Below, piece after piece: positions 49,797 to 58,610 of a stretch of DNA of 61,617 nt. This DNA is from Thermus tenuipuniceus. Its GTDB lineage: Bacteria > Deinococcota > Deinococci > Deinococcales > Thermaceae. The position numbers were made by a program, and so were the translations under genes. The stretch covers positions 1 to 61,617 of the forward strand of contig NZ_KZ672960.1 in the NCBI RefSeq assembly GCF_002964845.1. The letters are read 5' to 3'. A model generated the notes under the pieces. That model saw only the letters and a program-made list of their open reading frames with translations, made no database searches and was not told the DNA's origin. The first letter of the stretch is position 1. The number at the start of each line of letters is the position of its first letter.

Positions 49797-51328
49797 AGTA
49801 ACACCCCCACGAAGGCCGCCGAGAGCAGGACGATGAGGAGGGCGAAGGGGGCGGCCTCGGCGAACATGGCTTCCTGAGTGTAGCTGAAAACCCGCGTGGC
49901 CAAGGTGGCGTAGCCCATGGGCGCCAGGAGAAGGGTAATGGGTAGCTCCTTCACCGCCCCGATGAAGGCCAGGGCCCCTCCCGCCACCGCTCCCCGCCAG
50001 AGGAGGGGGAAGGTGACGCGGAAGAAGGCCCGCGCCGGGGTGTCCCCCAGGGTCCTGGCCGCCTCCTCGAGGCGCCTTGGCACCTGGTAAAGCGCCCCCC
50101 GCACCGGCCCCAGGCCCTCGGCCAGGAAGTGGAAGGCCAAAACCAGGATGAGGAGGGGCAGGGTGCCGTAGAGGAAGGGAAGGCTTTTCAGGCTGAAGAA
50201 GATCCAGGCCAGGGCAAAGGCCAAAGGGGGGATGGTGTAGCCCAGATAGCCCAGCCTTTCCAGGAAGCGGGAGGCCGGCGAGGGGTAGCGCACCGCCAGG
50301 TAGGCGATGGGCAGGGCCATGCCCACGGCCAGAAAGGAGGCGGGGATGGCGGCCATGGCGGAGTGGGAGAGGGCTTCCCAAAGCCCGGTGAGGTGTTCCC
50401 GGGGAAAGCGGCTTGCCAGGTGGAAAAGGGCATAAAGGGGGAGGACCAGGGCCAGGAGGACGGGGAGGAGGAGTAGGAGGTAAGCCCAGGGGGTGAACCC
50501 GCCCAGGCGCACGGACCTGGCCTTTTTCCCGCTGCCCTTTCCCGTGCGGGCCAGGCTAAGGCGGCGGAGGAAGGTGCCTTCCAACAGGAGAAGCCCTCCG
50601 GTAAAGAGGAGGAGGAAAAGGGCCAGCCAGGCGGCGTACACCCGGTCAAAGGCGGCGCTGTACTGAAGGTAAATGGCGTAGGAGAAGGTTTCGTAGCGAA
50701 GGAGGCTCACGGTGCCGAAATCCCCCAGGACGTGGAGGCCCACCACCAGGTACCCCGAAAGGAGGGCGGGGAAGAGTTGCGGAAAGACCACCTGGAAAAA
50801 GGCCCTTAAGGGTCCCACCCCCAGGGTTCGGGCGGCTTCCTCCAAGCTGGGGTCCAGCCCCAAAAAAGCGGCCCGCAAACCCAGAAAGAGGTAGGGGTAG
50901 GTGATGAGGGAGAGGACCAAAAGCGCTCCCCAGTACCCCTCGAGGCGCGGCAGGGGGAGGATTCCCCCGGGCCCCGTGGCCGAAAGGATCACGTAGGCCC
51001 CCACGTAGCCGGGGATGGCCAAGGGCAGGGTGAGGAGGATGGAGAAGAGGCGCTTCCCCTTGAGGTCGGTGCGGGTGGTGAGGAAGGCCAGGGGCAGGGC
51101 GATGAGGGTGGTGAAAAGGAGGACCCCGAGGAGAAGGGAAAGGGTGTTCTTCACCAGCTCCAGGTTCTTGGGACGGAGGAGGATATCCCGAAGGGTTTCG
51201 GGATCGGCCTCCAGGGCCCTTAAGGCTAGGTAGAGGAGGGGAAGGGCCACCCCGCCCCCCGTGAGGAGGGCGGGCACCAGGAAGGGCAGGAGCCCGGGAA
51301 GTTGGTAGAGCCTTCTTGCGCTGGTCAT
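49775..51328 (-). CDS. fbpB: iron(III) ABC transporter permease, fused double-domain
   Basis: 517-residue permease holding two tandem BPD domains with about 12 helices. Both halves keep the coupling loop: EEAARTLGVGPLRAFFQVVF and EEAARTLGDTPARAFFRVTF. This is the usual FbpB organisation. A short gap of 46 bases separates it from the binding protein gene upstream, and it overlaps the ATPase gene. Confidence 0.92.
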   Translation of the reverse strand: MTSARRLYQLPGLLPFLVPALLTGGGVALPLLYLALRALEADPETLRDILLRPKNLELVKNTLSLLLGVLLFTTLIALPLAFLTTRTDLKGKRLFSILLTLPLAIPGYVGAYVILSATGPGGILPLPRLEGYWGALLVLSLITYPYLFLGLRAAFLGLDPSLEEAARTLGVGPLRAFFQVVFPQLFPALLSGYLVVGLHVLGDFGTVSLLRYETFSYAIYLQYSAAFDRVYAAWLALFLLLFTGGLLLLEGTFLRRLSLARTGKGSGKKARSVRLGGFTPWAYLLLLLPVLLALVLPLYALFHLASRFPREHLTGLWEALSHSAMAAIPASFLAVGMALPIAYLAVRYPSPASRFLERLGYLGYTIPPLAFALAWIFFSLKSLPFLYGTLPLLILVLAFHFLAEGLGPVRGALYQVPRRLEEAARTLGDTPARAFFRVTFPLLWRGAVAGGALAFIGAVKELPITLLLAPMGYATLATRVFSYTQEAMFAEAAPFALLIVLLSAAFVGVLLWSERRF

Positions 51329-51374
51329 CTTCGGCTTCGGCGCTCGCCCCCGGATCCGGGGGGAGGGGGTGGTC

Positions 51375-52370
51375 CTAGAGAATCCCCAGTTCCCTTAGGA
51401 GCCTTAGGGCCTGGTCCAGGGGGAGCTTCTCAAAGTCCAGCTTGGGGCTTTTCGCCAGGGCCTCCTCGAGGGGCAGGAGGTGGGCATCGGCCACCACCCC
51501 CTTCACCAAGGGGTATTCCCCCACGGTGCCCGCGAAGTACTGCTGCCCCTTGGGGGAAAGCAGGTAGGTGAGGAAGCGGTTTGCGGCCACCAGGTTCTTG
51601 GAGGTCTTGAGGATGCCTGCTCCTGTAACCAAGGCCAGATTGCCGGCGTCCCCGTCCTTAAAGGAGTGCAACCCCAGGTTGTACCCGGCCCGGCGGAAGC
51701 GCACCACGTAGTAGTGGTTGGTGGAGCCAAGGTCGATCTCCCCGGCGCGGATGGCGTCCAGCATGGCCGGGTTGGAGGCGTAGCCCTTGGGGTTTAGGGC
51801 CTTCATGGCGGAAAGCCACTCCCGGGTCCTGCCTTCCCCGTAAAGGGCGATCATCCCCGCCACCATGTCCTGGAAGCTGGAGTAGGTGGGGGTCCAGCCC
51901 ACCCGGCCCACCAGGCCCCTTTCCTGGGCGAAGCGGGGGAGGTCCAGGATGCTTGCGGGGAGCTCTTCCGGCTTAAGCTTCTGGGGGTTATAGGCCAGCA
52001 CCCTCAGGCGCAGGGTCACTGGCACCCAGGCCTTGGAGGCGGGTACGAAGGCCACGGGTTGCCTAAGGAGGGTGTCCCCCAGAGGCCGTAAGAGCCCTTT
52101 GCTGGCTGCTTGGCCCAAGGCGCCTGTGGTGTTGGCCCAGAAGACATCCGCCGGGGAACGGCTTCCTTCCTCCTGCAGGGCCGCCAGGATCTGAGCGTCG
52201 GTGCCGTAGCGCACCTGGACCCGGATACCCGTTTCCGCCTGGAACTGCTTCACCAAGGGTTCCACCAGGCTCTGCCCCCGCCCGGAGTAGAGGGTTAGGG
52301 TCTGCTGCTGGGCAAAGGCCAGTCCTAAAGCCGCAAGGCCGATCAGGGTTATGAACCTTCTAAGCTGCAT
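51375..52370 (-). CDS. fbpA: iron(III) ABC transporter substrate-binding protein
   Basis: 331-residue secreted ferric-binding protein. Signal peptide MQLRRFITLIGLAALGLAFA, then QQTLTLYSGRGQSLVEPL; the adjacent tyrosines in STNHYYVVRFRRAG correspond to the FbpA/FutA iron ligands. The ATG at 52370 has AAGGAGG a few bases upstream. Promoter at 52458-52430, with a palindrome further upstream that may be iron-responsive. Confidence 0.92.
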   Translation of the reverse strand: MQLRRFITLIGLAALGLAFAQQQTLTLYSGRGQSLVEPLVKQFQAETGIRVQVRYGTDAQILAALQEEGSRSPADVFWANTTGALGQAASKGLLRPLGDTLLRQPVAFVPASKAWVPVTLRLRVLAYNPQKLKPEELPASILDLPRFAQERGLVGRVGWTPTYSSFQDMVAGMIALYGEGRTREWLSAMKALNPKGYASNPAMLDAIRAGEIDLGSTNHYYVVRFRRAGYNLGLHSFKDGDAGNLALVTGAGILKTSKNLVAANRFLTYLLSPKGQQYFAGTVGEYPLVKGVVADAHLLPLEEALAKSPKLDFEKLPLDQALRLLRELGIL

Positions 52371-52429
52371 CTTGCCTCCTTCCTGCATCCCCAGGGGTTC
52401 CCCGGGGCGAGGGCGCCCTCTGCCTGGGG

Positions 52430-52458
52430 ACTTTACCCCACGGGGGGATTAAAGTCAA
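52430..52458 (-). promoter_or_regulatory. fbpA promoter
   Basis: TTGACT (52458-52453), a 17-base spacer and TAAAGT (52435-52430). The promoter begins inside the last codons of the upstream gene. An inverted repeat TCCCCAGG/CCTGGGGA (52388-52430) reaches from the leader to the -10 box and could be an additional control element. Confidence 0.65.
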
Positions 52459-53231
52459 GTATTCCGGTCGGATTTTGTAAGTTTAGAAGTGATAATCACT
52501 TGCAGCCAGGGGAACACCCCCACCAGGTCTTGTGGCCAGAAGGGGGTTTCTCCGGTATACACCAGGGGTACAGGGTTTCGGGTGTGCTTGGGGTGCCAGG
52601 GTTCCTCGGCGTTGCCGTGATCGGAGGTGAGGAGGAGGGTGCCGCCTGCCTCCAGGAAGCCCTTTACGAATAGGGAAAGCTCGCGAAAGCGTTCCGGCAA
52701 GGTATGCGGGAAGCGGTGGGCGAAGAGGTCCAACGCCCAGTACTCCAGGACCACCAGGTCAAAGCTCCGGGCCAAGGCCGCCGCCTGAGCGCCAGCACCG
52801 CAGGGATCCTCCCAGAGCCCAGGAGGGAGGGCCTTGGGGTGGTCCAGGGGCAGAAGGGGCAGGTCCGCCATCAGGGCGGCCTGGGCGAAGGCGGAAAGGA
52901 GAAGCCTTCTTCCCCCGGTGGCCCGCTTTAGGTATTCCGGGCGGTAAGCGTTGGCGTGGAGAACGCGCAGGCCTGTTTCCTTCGCCCAGGCGTACAGGCT
53001 TTTCTGGAGAAGGGGCCTGATCCTGGGGCTAGGAAAAGGCCCTTGATGATGGCCTAGCAGCCTGGCGGCATTGACCCCGGTAAGGAGGGTGGTCTGGCCT
53101 GTGCCCGACTGGGGCAGGCCCTCCACCCCCAAGGTGGCGTCCAAGGCCTTGGGGGAGAGCTCCAAAAGAAAGGGAAAGAGCTCCTCCAAGGCCTCTCCCA
53201 GGCCCAGGCCGTCCACAAAGAGGAAGAGCAC
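52455..53231 (-). CDS. alkaline-phosphatase superfamily metalloenzyme
   Basis: 258 residues. Start LFLFVDGLGLGEA, then GLPQSGTGQTTLLTGVNAA (nucleophile region, TGQT) and TLLLTSDHGNAEEPWHPKHT (metal-binding SDHGN and H..H), as in phosphopentomutase/phosphoglycerate mutase-like enzymes, but shorter than those. Substrate unknown. GTG start. The last residues (LQVIITSKLTKSDRNT) are encoded by sequence that also holds the Fur-like palindrome and the fbpA -35 box, so the end of the gene may be constrained by regulation. Confidence 0.75.
   Translation of the reverse strand: MLFLFVDGLGLGEALEELFPFLLELSPKALDATLGVEGLPQSGTGQTTLLTGVNAARLLGHHQGPFPSPRIRPLLQKSLYAWAKETGLRVLHANAYRPEYLKRATGGRRLLLSAFAQAALMADLPLLPLDHPKALPPGLWEDPCGAGAQAAALARSFDLVVLEYWALDLFAHRFPHTLPERFRELSLFVKGFLEAGGTLLLTSDHGNAEEPWHPKHTRNPVPLVYTGETPFWPQDLVGVFPWLQVIITSKLTKSDRNT
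52487..52501. promoter_or_regulatory. Fur-like palindrome upstream of the iron importer
   Basis: AAGTGATAATCACTT is a perfect 7-1-7 inverted repeat. Its core TGATAATCA matches the half-site spacing of Fur-family boxes. It lies about 30 bases upstream of the fbpA -35 box, within the coding end of the preceding gene. Role as iron-responsive site is inferred from its form and position. Confidence 0.5.
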
Positions 53232-53339
53232 GCCTATAGTGTGCGCCCGTGGTTCTCCTTAGTCAAACCAGAGGAAACGTGCCTTTCCTCACCGGAGCTT
53301 CCTCTTGGTTCCAGGTATCCTGGCACTGGGGGTACAGCT

Positions 53340-53768
53340 ATGCCGGTTAGAAAGGCCAATGCGGTATGGGAAGGCGGTTTGCGTGACGGTCGCGGTCTGA
53401 TGAAGTTGCAGAGCCAGGCCTTTGAGGGGCCCTATTCCTTCCCCTCCCGGTTTGAGGAGGGGCCGGGGACCAACCCCGAGGAGCTCATCGCCGCCGCCCA
53501 TGCGGGGTGCTTCTCCATGGCCCTGGCTGGAGCCTTGGAGCGGGCAGGGTTTCCTCCAAAAAGGATTTCCACGGAGGCCCGGGTGCACCTGGAGATGATG
53601 GAGGGGAAGGCCACCCTTACCCGGATTGACCTCATCACCGAGGCGGAGGTGCCGGGGATAACCCCGGAGGAATTCCAGGAGATCGCCCGGGCGGCCAAGG
53701 AAGGGTGCCCGGTTTCCCGGGCCCTGGGGGCGGTGAGGGAGATTACCCTCGAGGCCCGCCTGGCCTAA
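53340..53768 (+). CDS. osmC: OsmC-family peroxide reductase
   Basis: 142-residue OsmC/Ohr-family protein reducing organic peroxides. Both redox cysteines are present: HAGCFSMALAGAL and KEGCPVSRALGA, the OsmC pattern. The ATG at 53340 gives the family N-terminus (PVRKANAVWEGGLRDG); GGGGG lies nearby as a weak ribosome binding site, and TATCCT is 18 bases upstream. Convergent with the zinc-ribbon gene, overlapping by 4 bases. Confidence 0.92.
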   Translation: MPVRKANAVWEGGLRDGRGLMKLQSQAFEGPYSFPSRFEEGPGTNPEELIAAAHAGCFSMALAGALERAGFPPKRISTEARVHLEMMEGKATLTRIDLITEAEVPGITPEEFQEIARAAKEGCPVSRALGAVREITLEARLA

Positions 53769-54520
53769 CCTTCCCCCTTCCAGAGAAGCCGGCCGCAGGA
53801 GGGGCAGCGCACCAGCTGCCCCTGTACCACCTTTTGCGCCACGTGGGTGGGCAGGACCACGTTGCACCCCTCGCAACGGAAGACCTGGCCCTGGCGGCGC
53901 ATGCGGGCGATGCCGGTGCCCTTGCGGGCCCGGCGGATGGTCTCGTACTCCTTCAGGACAGGGGCAGGAATGGCCTGGGCCATGAGGGAGCGCTCCCCCA
54001 GCCTGACGGTGATCTCGGCCCTTAGGGCCTCCACCCTTACCCGGTTGGCCTCTAAGAGCTCTTCCAAGCGGGGCCTTAAGGCGGCGAGCTCGGCTTCCAC
54101 CTCCTGGATCTCGTTTTCCAGGTTTTCCATGGCCTCCATGATGGGGGTGGAAAGCTCCAGGAGCTCCTTGATGCGGTCCTTGATCTGCTGGATGCGGTTC
54201 TCGTACTGGGTCTGCTCGCGGGCGCTTTGGGCCTGGCGCTGCTCGGCCTCCGCCTGCTTCTCCTTGGCGGTGAGGTCTTCTATATCCAGGCTGTGGCGGT
54301 TGTACTCCTTGCGAAGCTCCGCCTGGCGCTCCAGGAGGTCGGCAAGCCGGTCTTCCAGGGCCTCCACCTGGGCCTTCACGGAAACCAGGTCCTCGGGAAG
54401 GGTTTCCGCCTCCTTTTGCAATCGGTCTATCTCCAGGTCCTTTTCCTGCAGGTCATAAAGGGCCTTAAGCGCCTCAAGGTGTCCCCTGTGGGGAGCATCC
54501 GCCCCGTTCACGTTTCCCAT
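53765..54520 (-). CDS. coiled-coil protein with C4 zinc ribbon (CdsZ-like)
   Basis: 251 residues. A long antiparallel coiled coil (about residues 15-190; for example LEDRLADLLERQAELRKEY) is followed by a four-cysteine zinc ribbon: CEGCNVVLPTHVAQKV and CPSCGRLLW. This is the bacterial C4-type zinc-ribbon family with proposed nucleic-acid or trafficking roles. The start is either the ATG at 54520 or the GTG at 54511, which overlaps the MBL stop in GTGA. Confidence 0.82.
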   Translation of the reverse strand: MGNVNGADAPHRGHLEALKALYDLQEKDLEIDRLQKEAETLPEDLVSVKAQVEALEDRLADLLERQAELRKEYNRHSLDIEDLTAKEKQAEAEQRQAQSAREQTQYENRIQQIKDRIKELLELSTPIMEAMENLENEIQEVEAELAALRPRLEELLEANRVRVEALRAEITVRLGERSLMAQAIPAPVLKEYETIRRARKGTGIARMRRQGQVFRCEGCNVVLPTHVAQKVVQGQLVRCPSCGRLLWKGEG

Positions 54521-55143
54521 TCTAACCCGAGGAGGAAGGGGTTGGTCTTGGCCTCGAGAGCCAGGGTGGTGCTGGGTCCATGCCCCGGGTAGACCACCGT
54601 CCTTTGGGGCAGGGTGAGGAGGCGTTTTAAAGAGCGGAAAAGGTCTTCCCGGCTTGCCCCGGGCAGGTCGTAGCGGCCGATGCTCCCTTGGAAGAGGAGA
54701 TCCCCGGAAAGGACCCGGGGGGGTTCCCCGGCCTCGCCGGGATGGATGAAGGCCACATGGCCGGGGCTGTGGCCGGGAAGGTGCCAGACGGTGAAGCCGT
54801 AAAGGATCTGCCCCTCTTCCAGAGGCTCTACCGGGAGGGGCGGGTCGGGGATGGCCAGGCCCCACATGTGGGCCGCCTCCGCCGCATGCCGGTAAAGGGG
54901 AAGGTCCAAGGGGTGGAGGAAGACCGGCAGGGAGAGGGTCTTCACCAAGGGGGCCACCGCCCCCACGTGGTCGAAGTGGGCATGGGTGAGGAGGATGGCC
55001 TCGGGTGTTAACCCCGTGGACTCCAGGAGGGCCAGGATCCTCTCCGCTTCGTCCCCGGGGTCTATGAGCACCGTCCCTTCCTTCCCCTCCACCAGGTAGG
55101 CGTTTTCCTGGAGGGAACCCACGCTCAAGCGGTAGACCCTCAT
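54508..55143 (-). CDS. MBL-fold hydrolase (glyoxalase II-like)
   Basis: 211-residue metallo-beta-lactamase-fold enzyme. Zinc motifs: LTHAHFDHVGA (THxHxDH), HLPGHSPGH, LSGDLLF and YPGHGPSTT. It resembles glyoxalase II-like hydrolases; it may act on a thioester or persulfide, fitting the neighbouring rhodanese, although the typical persulfide dioxygenase features cannot be verified. The ATG overlaps the rhodanese stop by 4 bases. Confidence 0.85.
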   Translation of the reverse strand: MRVYRLSVGSLQENAYLVEGKEGTVLIDPGDEAERILALLESTGLTPEAILLTHAHFDHVGAVAPLVKTLSLPVFLHPLDLPLYRHAAEAAHMWGLAIPDPPLPVEPLEEGQILYGFTVWHLPGHSPGHVAFIHPGEAGEPPRVLSGDLLFQGSIGRYDLPGASREDLFRSLKRLLTLPQRTVVYPGHGPSTTLALEAKTNPFLLGLEWET

Positions 55144-55832
55144 GGCTCGGTGGGAAGGCCCTCCCCTAACCACTCGTGCATGGAGCCCAGGTAGTTCCTG
55201 GCCCGTACCCCGAGGCTTCTCAGCACGAAGAAGGCCACGGCGCTCCGGGCCCCGGAGTGGCAGTAGAGTCCCACCTCCTGCCCCGGCTCCAGGCCAAGCC
55301 GCTTTAGCACCTTATCCAGCTCCAGAAAAAGCTCCAGGGGGGCGTTTTGGCTTCCCGGGATACGCCCGCCTCTGGGACAGCAGGGGGGGTGGACCTTGCC
55401 CTGGTGTTCCTCGGGGCTTCGCACGTCCAAAAGAAGGGGGTGCTTGGCCGCCTCGTCGGCGGTAAGGAGCCAGTCCCGCCGGAGGCGGGCTATTGTGTCC
55501 GAGCGCTGGGGCTTGGGCTCATTCCGCTCGGTGGCGTGGGCTTCCCAGCCCTCGGTCCAAAGCTCCACCTCCAGCCCCCCAAGCCCCAGGAAGAAGGCGG
55601 TACGGCAAAGGCGGCTGGTGAGGCCCTCGTCGTAGAGGATCACCGGGCTTCTTAAGCCAAGTTCCTGGAAGAGGTCGGTGAGGCCGGCCTCGAGGGCCTT
55701 GAGCTCCGCCTCATCCCGCAGGCGGAGCTTGGGGGCGGAAAGATCCAGGTGGCGGGCGCCTGGCAGGTGGCCTGCCTCGTAGGCAGCCCTGGGCCGGGTG
55801 TCCACCAAGACGGCCTCAGGAGGGATTTCCAT
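55140..55832 (-). CDS. two-domain rhodanese sulfurtransferase
   Basis: 230-residue thiosulfate/3-mercaptopyruvate sulfurtransferase-like protein with an inactive N-terminal rhodanese half (VLVDTRPRAAYEAGHLPGA) and an active C-terminal half with catalytic Cys in YCHSGARSA. A CC pair (HPPCCPRGGRIPGS) precedes the second domain's conserved strand. The ATG follows TATAAT by 7 bases. Heads a coupled operon with the MBL hydrolase and zinc-ribbon genes. Confidence 0.88.
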   Translation of the reverse strand: MEIPPEAVLVDTRPRAAYEAGHLPGARHLDLSAPKLRLRDEAELKALEAGLTDLFQELGLRSPVILYDEGLTSRLCRTAFFLGLGGLEVELWTEGWEAHATERNEPKPQRSDTIARLRRDWLLTADEAAKHPLLLDVRSPEEHQGKVHPPCCPRGGRIPGSQNAPLELFLELDKVLKRLGLEPGQEVGLYCHSGARSAVAFFVLRSLGVRARNYLGSMHEWLGEGLPTEP

Positions 55833-55839
55833 GCCCCTG

Positions 55840-55868
55840 ATTATAGGGGGCGCAAGGGTAGGTATTAA
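55840..55868 (-). promoter_or_regulatory. rhodanese operon promoter (leaderless)
   Basis: TTAATA (55868-55863), a 17-base spacer and a consensus TATAAT (55845-55840), with the ATG 7 bases beyond. The best example in the window of a leaderless promoter. Confidence 0.7.
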
Positions 55869-55881
55869 AGGATAAGGATAC

Positions 55882-55910
55882 TTGACAAACCAAGACGCAG
55901 GTGATATAAG
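55882..55910 (+). promoter_or_regulatory. hsp20 promoter
   Basis: Consensus TTGACA (55882-55887), a 17-base spacer and TATAAG (55905-55910), followed by a strong ribosome binding site AGGAGGTGAT (55917-55926). No CIRCE element was seen. Confidence 0.75.
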
Positions 55911-55930
55911 TGAAACAGGAGGTGATAGGT

Positions 55931-56395
55931 ATGGCCCTGGTTCGTAGGGATGTGCGCCCTGCGGAGATCACTCCCTTCCGCACTTGGGGTCCTTTCTCCC
56001 TCCTGGAGGAGGCCAACCGGCTCTTTGAGGAGGTCTTGGGGGACTTTGCCTGGCCCGTGACCACCTACCTGGCCCCTGCTGACCTCTACGAGACCGACGA
56101 GGCCTTGGTCATGGAGATGGCGGTGCCGGGCCTGGCGCCTGAGGACCTCGAGGTGAGCCTTGAGGGGAGCAAGCTCACCGTCAGGGGCCAGGTGAAGCCC
56201 GCCGAGGAGGTTAAGGTGCGCCGCTACTACCTGCAGGAGATCCCTCACGGTTCCTTCGTGCGCACCTTCACCCTCCCCGTGGAGGTGGATGCCTCCCAGG
56301 CCAAGGCGGAGTTCCGCCACGGGATCCTGCATCTCACCCTGCCCAAGGTGGCCGAGGCCCGGGCCAAGCGGATCCCCATCGAGGTGGTCCAGTAA
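55931..56395 (+). CDS. small heat shock protein Hsp20
   Basis: 154-residue alpha-crystallin-type chaperone that holds unfolding proteins. The alpha-crystallin domain spans about residues 45-140 (LAPADLYETDEALVMEMAVPG split: LAPADLYETDEA and LVMEMAVPGLAPEDL; HGSFVRTFTLP; GILHLTLPK). A C-terminal I-x-I/V-like tail (RIPIEVVQ) is present, as needed for oligomers. The ATG at 55931 is set by AGGAGGTGAT five bases upstream. Divergent from the rhodanese operon. Confidence 0.94.
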   Translation: MALVRRDVRPAEITPFRTWGPFSLLEEANRLFEEVLGDFAWPVTTYLAPADLYETDEALVMEMAVPGLAPEDLEVSLEGSKLTVRGQVKPAEEVKVRRYYLQEIPHGSFVRTFTLPVEVDASQAKAEFRHGILHLTLPKVAEARAKRIPIEVVQ

Positions 56396-56411
56396 GCCCG
56401 GAAGCTCCTTC

Positions 56412-56438
56412 CCCCCGGGGACGTCCCCCGGGGGTTTT
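56412..56438. terminator. bidirectional terminator after hsp20
   Basis: Perfect 9-bp stem CCCCCGGGG/CCCCGGGGG with an ACGTC loop and TTTT on the plus strand, shared with the convergent aminotransferase gene. Confidence 0.8.
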
Positions 56439-57507
56439 ACACTTTCTTTAGAGCCTCAGCAAGGCGCTTCAGGGCTTCCTCCAGCACCTCGGGGTAGGTG
56501 GCGAAGTTGAGGCGCACGTAGCGGTCGTATCCTTCCCCGAAGTTTTCCCCGGGGTTCAGGGCCACCCGGGCCTCCTTGAGGAAGAAGGTGGCCGCCTGGG
56601 GAATGGGGGTTTTGAACCACGCCAGGTAGGTGCCCTCCGGAGCGAAGTGCCCGAGGCCCATCTCCTTGGCCCAGGCCGCCACCCGGTCGCGGTTGGCCTT
56701 GAGCCGGGCTAGGGTTTCCCGTAGCCAGGGTCCAGCCTCCAGCAGGGCGGCCTTCCAGGCGGCCATGGCCAGCACGTTGGGGAAGGTGTGGGGCAGGTGG
56801 CGCTTAAAGGCCTCCACCAGGGGCCTAGGCCCCACCGCTGCCCCAATGGGCAGCCCGGCCAGGTTGTAAGCCTTTCCCGGGCCCAGCAGGGTGAGGGTGC
56901 GCTCGGGAAGGAAGCGGGCCAAGGGCACGTGGGTTCTCTCATAGGTCAAAGGGGCGTGGAGCTCATCGGAAACCACGATGAGGTCGTGCTTGCGGGCGAT
57001 GGCGGCCAAAGCGGAAAGCTCCTCCTCGCCGTAGACCCTTCCCGTGGGGTTTTGCGGATGGCAGAAGAGGAGGAGCCGGCTGGCGTAGGCCAGGCGCTCC
57101 AGGCCCTCGAGGTCCAGCCTGTACCCCTCCTCGGTTTCCCGCAAAGGATTGGCCAGGATCGTGCGTTTCTGCTGGCGGATGGCGGCCAGAAACGGGGGGT
57201 ATACGGGGACCTGGGTCAAGACCCCCTGGCCAGGGGCGGTGAAGGCGGCTACCGCCCCGTAGAGCCCCACCACCACCCCGGGCATGAAGGCCACCTCGCC
57301 TTCTAAGCCCGTTTGTTCCAGGATGAGGGCCTTAAGCTCGAGGTCCCCCTCCCGGGGCGGGTAACCCAAAAAACCCTCGGCCCTTTCCCGTATGGCCCTC
57401 TGGATGGGCTCGGCCACGGGGAAGTCCATGTCCGCCACCCAAAGGGGCAGGACGTCCTCAGGGTAGGTGCCCCACTTCAACGAGTCCTTGCGGGGGGGAA
57501 GCACCAT
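56437..57507 (-). CDS. MalY/PatB-type PLP aminotransferase (C-S lyase)
   Basis: 356-residue fold-type I PLP enzyme of the MalY/PatB branch, often cystathionine beta-lyase. Marks: [20 protein letters not shown] at the N-terminus, [23 protein letters not shown] and the PLP lysine in [20 protein letters not shown] lies 6 bases before the ATG and overlaps the stop of lgt, so transcription may start internally even though the genes abut. Confidence 0.88.
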   Translation of the reverse strand: MVLPPRKDSLKWGTYPEDVLPLWVADMDFPVAEPIQRAIRERAEGFLGYPPREGDLELKALILEQTGLEGEVAFMPGVVVGLYGAVAAFTAPGQGVLTQVPVYPPFLAAIRQQKRTILANPLRETEEGYRLDLEGLERLAYASRLLLFCHPQNPTGRVYGEEELSALAAIARKHDLIVVSDELHAPLTYERTHVPLARFLPERTLTLLGPGKAYNLAGLPIGAAVGPRPLVEAFKRHLPHTFPNVLAMAAWKAALLEAGPWLRETLARLKANRDRVAAWAKEMGLGHFAPEGTYLAWFKTPIPQAATFFLKEARVALNPGENFGEGYDRYVRLNFATYPEVLEEALKRLAEALKKV

Positions 57508-57511
57508 GGGC

Positions 57512-58351
57512 TTATCTTAACCGGCCCAGGCGCCGAAGCATGTACCAGGAAAGGAGGATGAGGGGCAGGCTCACCACCTGGGTGGCGGTGAAGAGACCGA
57601 TGCCCAGCTCGTCATTGCGGTACACGGGAAGCCACAAGGGGTTCAGCCGGAAGGGCTCCTCGAGGACCGAGCGGAGGACGCTGTACCAGAGGATGAAGTT
57701 CCAGAAGGCATACCCGTAAAAGGGCTTTTTGCGAAGCCAATGGTAGGAGAGGAGCAGGAGGATAAGGCCCACCAGGGCCCCATAGATCTGGGTGAGGTGC
57801 ACGGGGCCCCGAAGAAGCTCCGCGCACCGGTACACCTGGGAGATGTCCTCTATGCCGGGGCAGATTCCCGGGAAGCCCTTGGCCCACTCCGGCCAGGTGA
57901 AGCCGATGGGCAAGGAGGTGAGGCGGCCCACGGTATCCGAGCCATTCATCAGGTTCCCAATCCTCCCGGCGATGATGCCCAGGGCCACCCCCGGGGTGGC
58001 GGCGTCCAGGTAGGGCCAGAGGGGATAGCCTTTGCGCTTATGGAAATAGAGGAAAACCAGGGCCCCGCCCAAAATGGCCCCATGGAAGGAGAGGCCCCCG
58101 TGCCAGATGTACAGGACCTCCACGGGGTTGTGCAGGAAGTAGCCGGGGGAGGTGAGCACGTAGCCCAACCGGGCCCCCACCACCCCGAAGATGACTGCCC
58201 AGAAGGCCACTACCTCGAACTTCTCCGCATCCAACCCCCAGGCCCTAAGCCTGCGCTTGGCCAGCTCAAAGCCGATGAAGATGGCCAGGGTCAGGAGGAA
58301 GCCGTACCACTGGATGCGCAAGGGACCTATTTGAATCATGGTGGGCTTCAT
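57512..58351 (-). CDS. lgt: prolipoprotein diacylglyceryl transferase
   Basis: 279-residue membrane enzyme attaching diacylglycerol to lipoprotein cysteines. Conserved segments: [29 protein letters not shown] and the Lgt signature near [16 protein letters not shown]. About seven helices. The ATG at 58351 overlaps the stop of the upstream gene in ATGA and has GGGAGG six bases before it; a second ATG four codons later is possible. Confidence 0.94.
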   Translation of the reverse strand: MKPTMIQIGPLRIQWYGFLLTLAIFIGFELAKRRLRAWGLDAEKFEVVAFWAVIFGVVGARLGYVLTSPGYFLHNPVEVLYIWHGGLSFHGAILGGALVFLYFHKRKGYPLWPYLDAATPGVALGIIAGRIGNLMNGSDTVGRLTSLPIGFTWPEWAKGFPGICPGIEDISQVYRCAELLRGPVHLTQIYGALVGLILLLLSYHWLRKKPFYGYAFWNFILWYSVLRSVLEEPFRLNPLWLPVYRNDELGIGLFTATQVVSLPLILLSWYMLRRLGRLR

Positions 58352-58587
58352 GCGTCGCCTCCCAAAAGCCCGCTGATCTGGGCTGCAGGTTCTTTCTCCC
58401 CGAAGGCCCCTTCCAGGAGCACCTCCTCCCCCAGAAGGAGCACCGGCACCCGGGCGGCGTAAAGCCGGAAAGGCTCGGGGTTCTGGTCTATGTCGCGGCG
58501 CACATAGGGCACCCGCAGGGTCCAAAGGGACCGCTCCGCCTTCTCGCAGAGGCCGCACCCTTTCCGGGTGACGAAGACGAAGTCCAT
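58348..58587 (-). CDS. glutaredoxin/thioredoxin-fold protein with CGLC motif
   Basis: 79-residue DUF836-like protein: [19 protein letters not shown] carries a CxxC redox motif, and [11 protein letters not shown] is the cis-proline strand. It probably acts in thiol exchange. The ATG at 58587 is chosen because TATGCT lies 7 bases upstream; an ATG at 58599 lies inside that box. Coupled to lgt by an ATGA overlap. Confidence 0.8.
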   Translation of the reverse strand: MDFVFVTRKGCGLCEKAERSLWTLRVPYVRRDIDQNPEPFRLYAARVPVLLLGEEVLLEGAFGEKEPAAQISGLLGGDA

Positions 58588-58610
58588 GGGGAAAAGCATA
58601 CCCCAGAGCT

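Noticed and set aside
49797..50381. N-terminal extension of the iron ABC ATPase frame
   Set aside because: It overlaps the permease gene in another frame and does not resemble any domain.
53765..54865. Longer version of the zinc-ribbon protein starting at 54865
   Set aside because: The extra part overlaps the MBL gene out of frame; the coiled-coil protein starts at 54520 or 54511.
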